Shown in pieces: positions 6,260 to 6,675 of a stretch of 6,675 nt of DNA (the first letter of the stretch is position 1; each line of letters begins with the position of its first letter). Location: contig JAPYLE010000266.1 in assembly GCA_027293795.1 (NCBI GenBank), positions 1-6,675 on the forward strand, written 5' to 3'. This DNA is from Rickettsia endosymbiont of Ixodes persulcatus. GTDB lineage: Bacteria; Pseudomonadota; Alphaproteobacteria; Rickettsiales; Rickettsiaceae. Position numbers and translations under genes: made by a program. Under the pieces are notes generated by a model. That model ran no database searches, was not told the DNA's origin, and saw only the letters and a program-made list of their open reading frames with translations.

Positions 6260-6641
6260 ATATAGCTAGACCATAGGAAATAGGTACAGTTAAATAAACT
6301 TTAGTACGTGTTCTACATCCATACATCATATCACGAAGCAAAGCTTCGGGGAATTAAACCCTAAGAGATTAACTAAAGAATTACATCCTGGACAAACAGT
6401 AATTATGGCTAATCTCAACTTACATAAGGATCATATAATAAGAGAATTACTCGAGTCGGTTGGTTACAGATTTTTATTCTTACCTACATATAGCCCGGAC
6501 TTAAATCCTATAGTACATTATTGGTTTAAGATTAATAACGAAATAAGTAAAGTTACGGGGCAATTCAAAGATATCAGTATGGCTGTAGAACACGTACTAA
6601 AGTTTATTTAACTGTACCTATTTCCTATGGTCTAGCTATAT
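6260..6641 (+). mobile_element. Degenerate IS630-type insertion element with perfect 58-bp ends
   Basis: Positions 6260-6317 are the exact reverse complement of 6584-6641. Together they bound a 382-bp unit whose interior encodes the C-terminal third of an IS630-family DDE transposase. A full IS630 element is about 1.0-1.2 kb, so most of the transposase gene is missing. Both ends are TA-rich (TATAGCTAGACC inward), compatible with the TA target preference of the family, but the exact duplication cannot be placed. The right arm includes the transposase stop and last codons, so the left arm carries an inverted copy of coding sequence. A small CGAAGC-AAA-GCTTCG hairpin (6334-6348) lies inside. The unit cannot mobilise itself; movement in trans by an intact relative is conceivable. 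Confidence 0.85.
6318..6611 (+). pseudogene. IS630-family transposase, C-terminal fragment, catalytic residues lost
   Basis: The frame is open from 6294 to the TAA at 6609-6611. Family similarity is clear from about 6360: a stretch ending LHPGQTVIMANLNLHK, then LLESVGYRFLFLPTYSPDLNPIVHYWF, the hallmark end of DDE_3/IS630 transposases. In the family the first motif reads D-N and supplies the second catalytic Asp; here it is Ala (GCT where GAT is expected). The last motif normally reads LNPIExxW and supplies the catalytic Glu; here it is Val (GTA where GAA is expected). The N-terminal DNA-binding region and first Asp are absent. The ATG at 6405 would give 68 residues, but similarity starts upstream of it, so it is not a true gene start. 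Confidence 0.85.
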
Positions 6642-6675
6642 CATAGGATATGGTTAATGCTGAGCATATAATGAT

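Overview
The window is AT-rich and carries housekeeping genes whose protein sequences look like those of Rickettsia (obligate intracellular Alphaproteobacteria): a CGFS monothiol glutaredoxin, an acyl-protein-thioesterase-like hydrolase, GlyA, LipA, YbeY and the short TlyC/HlyC-type protein lacking the membrane domain. Gaps are filled by inverted-repeat elements of the kind known as Rickettsia palindromic elements (RPEs). The genus call rests on recognising the protein sequences and the repeat style; the species cannot be told from here. The IS630-type remnant only shows that the lineage has carried insertion sequences.

Layout. Positions 1-125 hold, at best, the 3' tail of an unidentified plus-strand gene. 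Endonuclease III (nth, minus, 122-760) and the monothiol glutaredoxin (grxC2, plus, from 932) are divergent, and between them lies a perfect palindrome with 64-bp arms. Plus-strand genes follow: glutaredoxin, an RPE-like dyad (1256-1332), an alpha/beta-hydrolase esterase (1348-1995), a second dyad (2001-2139), glyA (2178-3440) overlapping lipA (3433-4323) by 8 nt, a solo hairpin related to the second dyad (4355-4378), ybeY (4415-4933) and tlyC (4950-5855), then a hairpin terminator. After it comes a minus-strand small ORF interrupted by one in-frame TAG (5917-6177), an AT-rich spacer, and an IS630-type remnant (6260-6641) bounded by perfect 58-bp inverted repeats.

Functions. The genes do not form one pathway. 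They cover base-excision DNA repair (Nth), thiol/iron-sulfur homeostasis (glutaredoxin), one-carbon and glycine metabolism (GlyA), lipoate synthesis for 2-oxoacid dehydrogenases (LipA), ribosome maturation (YbeY) and a CBS-domain protein implicated in membrane lysis and phagosome escape (TlyC). Nth, glutaredoxin and LipA meet around Fe-S chemistry, but the arrangement does not show joint regulation. glyA-lipA and ybeY-tlyC look like translationally or transcriptionally linked pairs.

Most interesting are the non-coding structures: the perfect palindrome placed symmetrically 16-17 nt from two divergent start codons; dyads whose arm differences are compensatory, implying that each arm is kept as a separate hairpin; the small ORF broken by a single stop; and the IS630 remnant that has lost both recognisable catalytic acidic residues while keeping an open frame and perfect ends. 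I found no CRISPR array, tRNA, rRNA or evident defence or other new multi-gene system.
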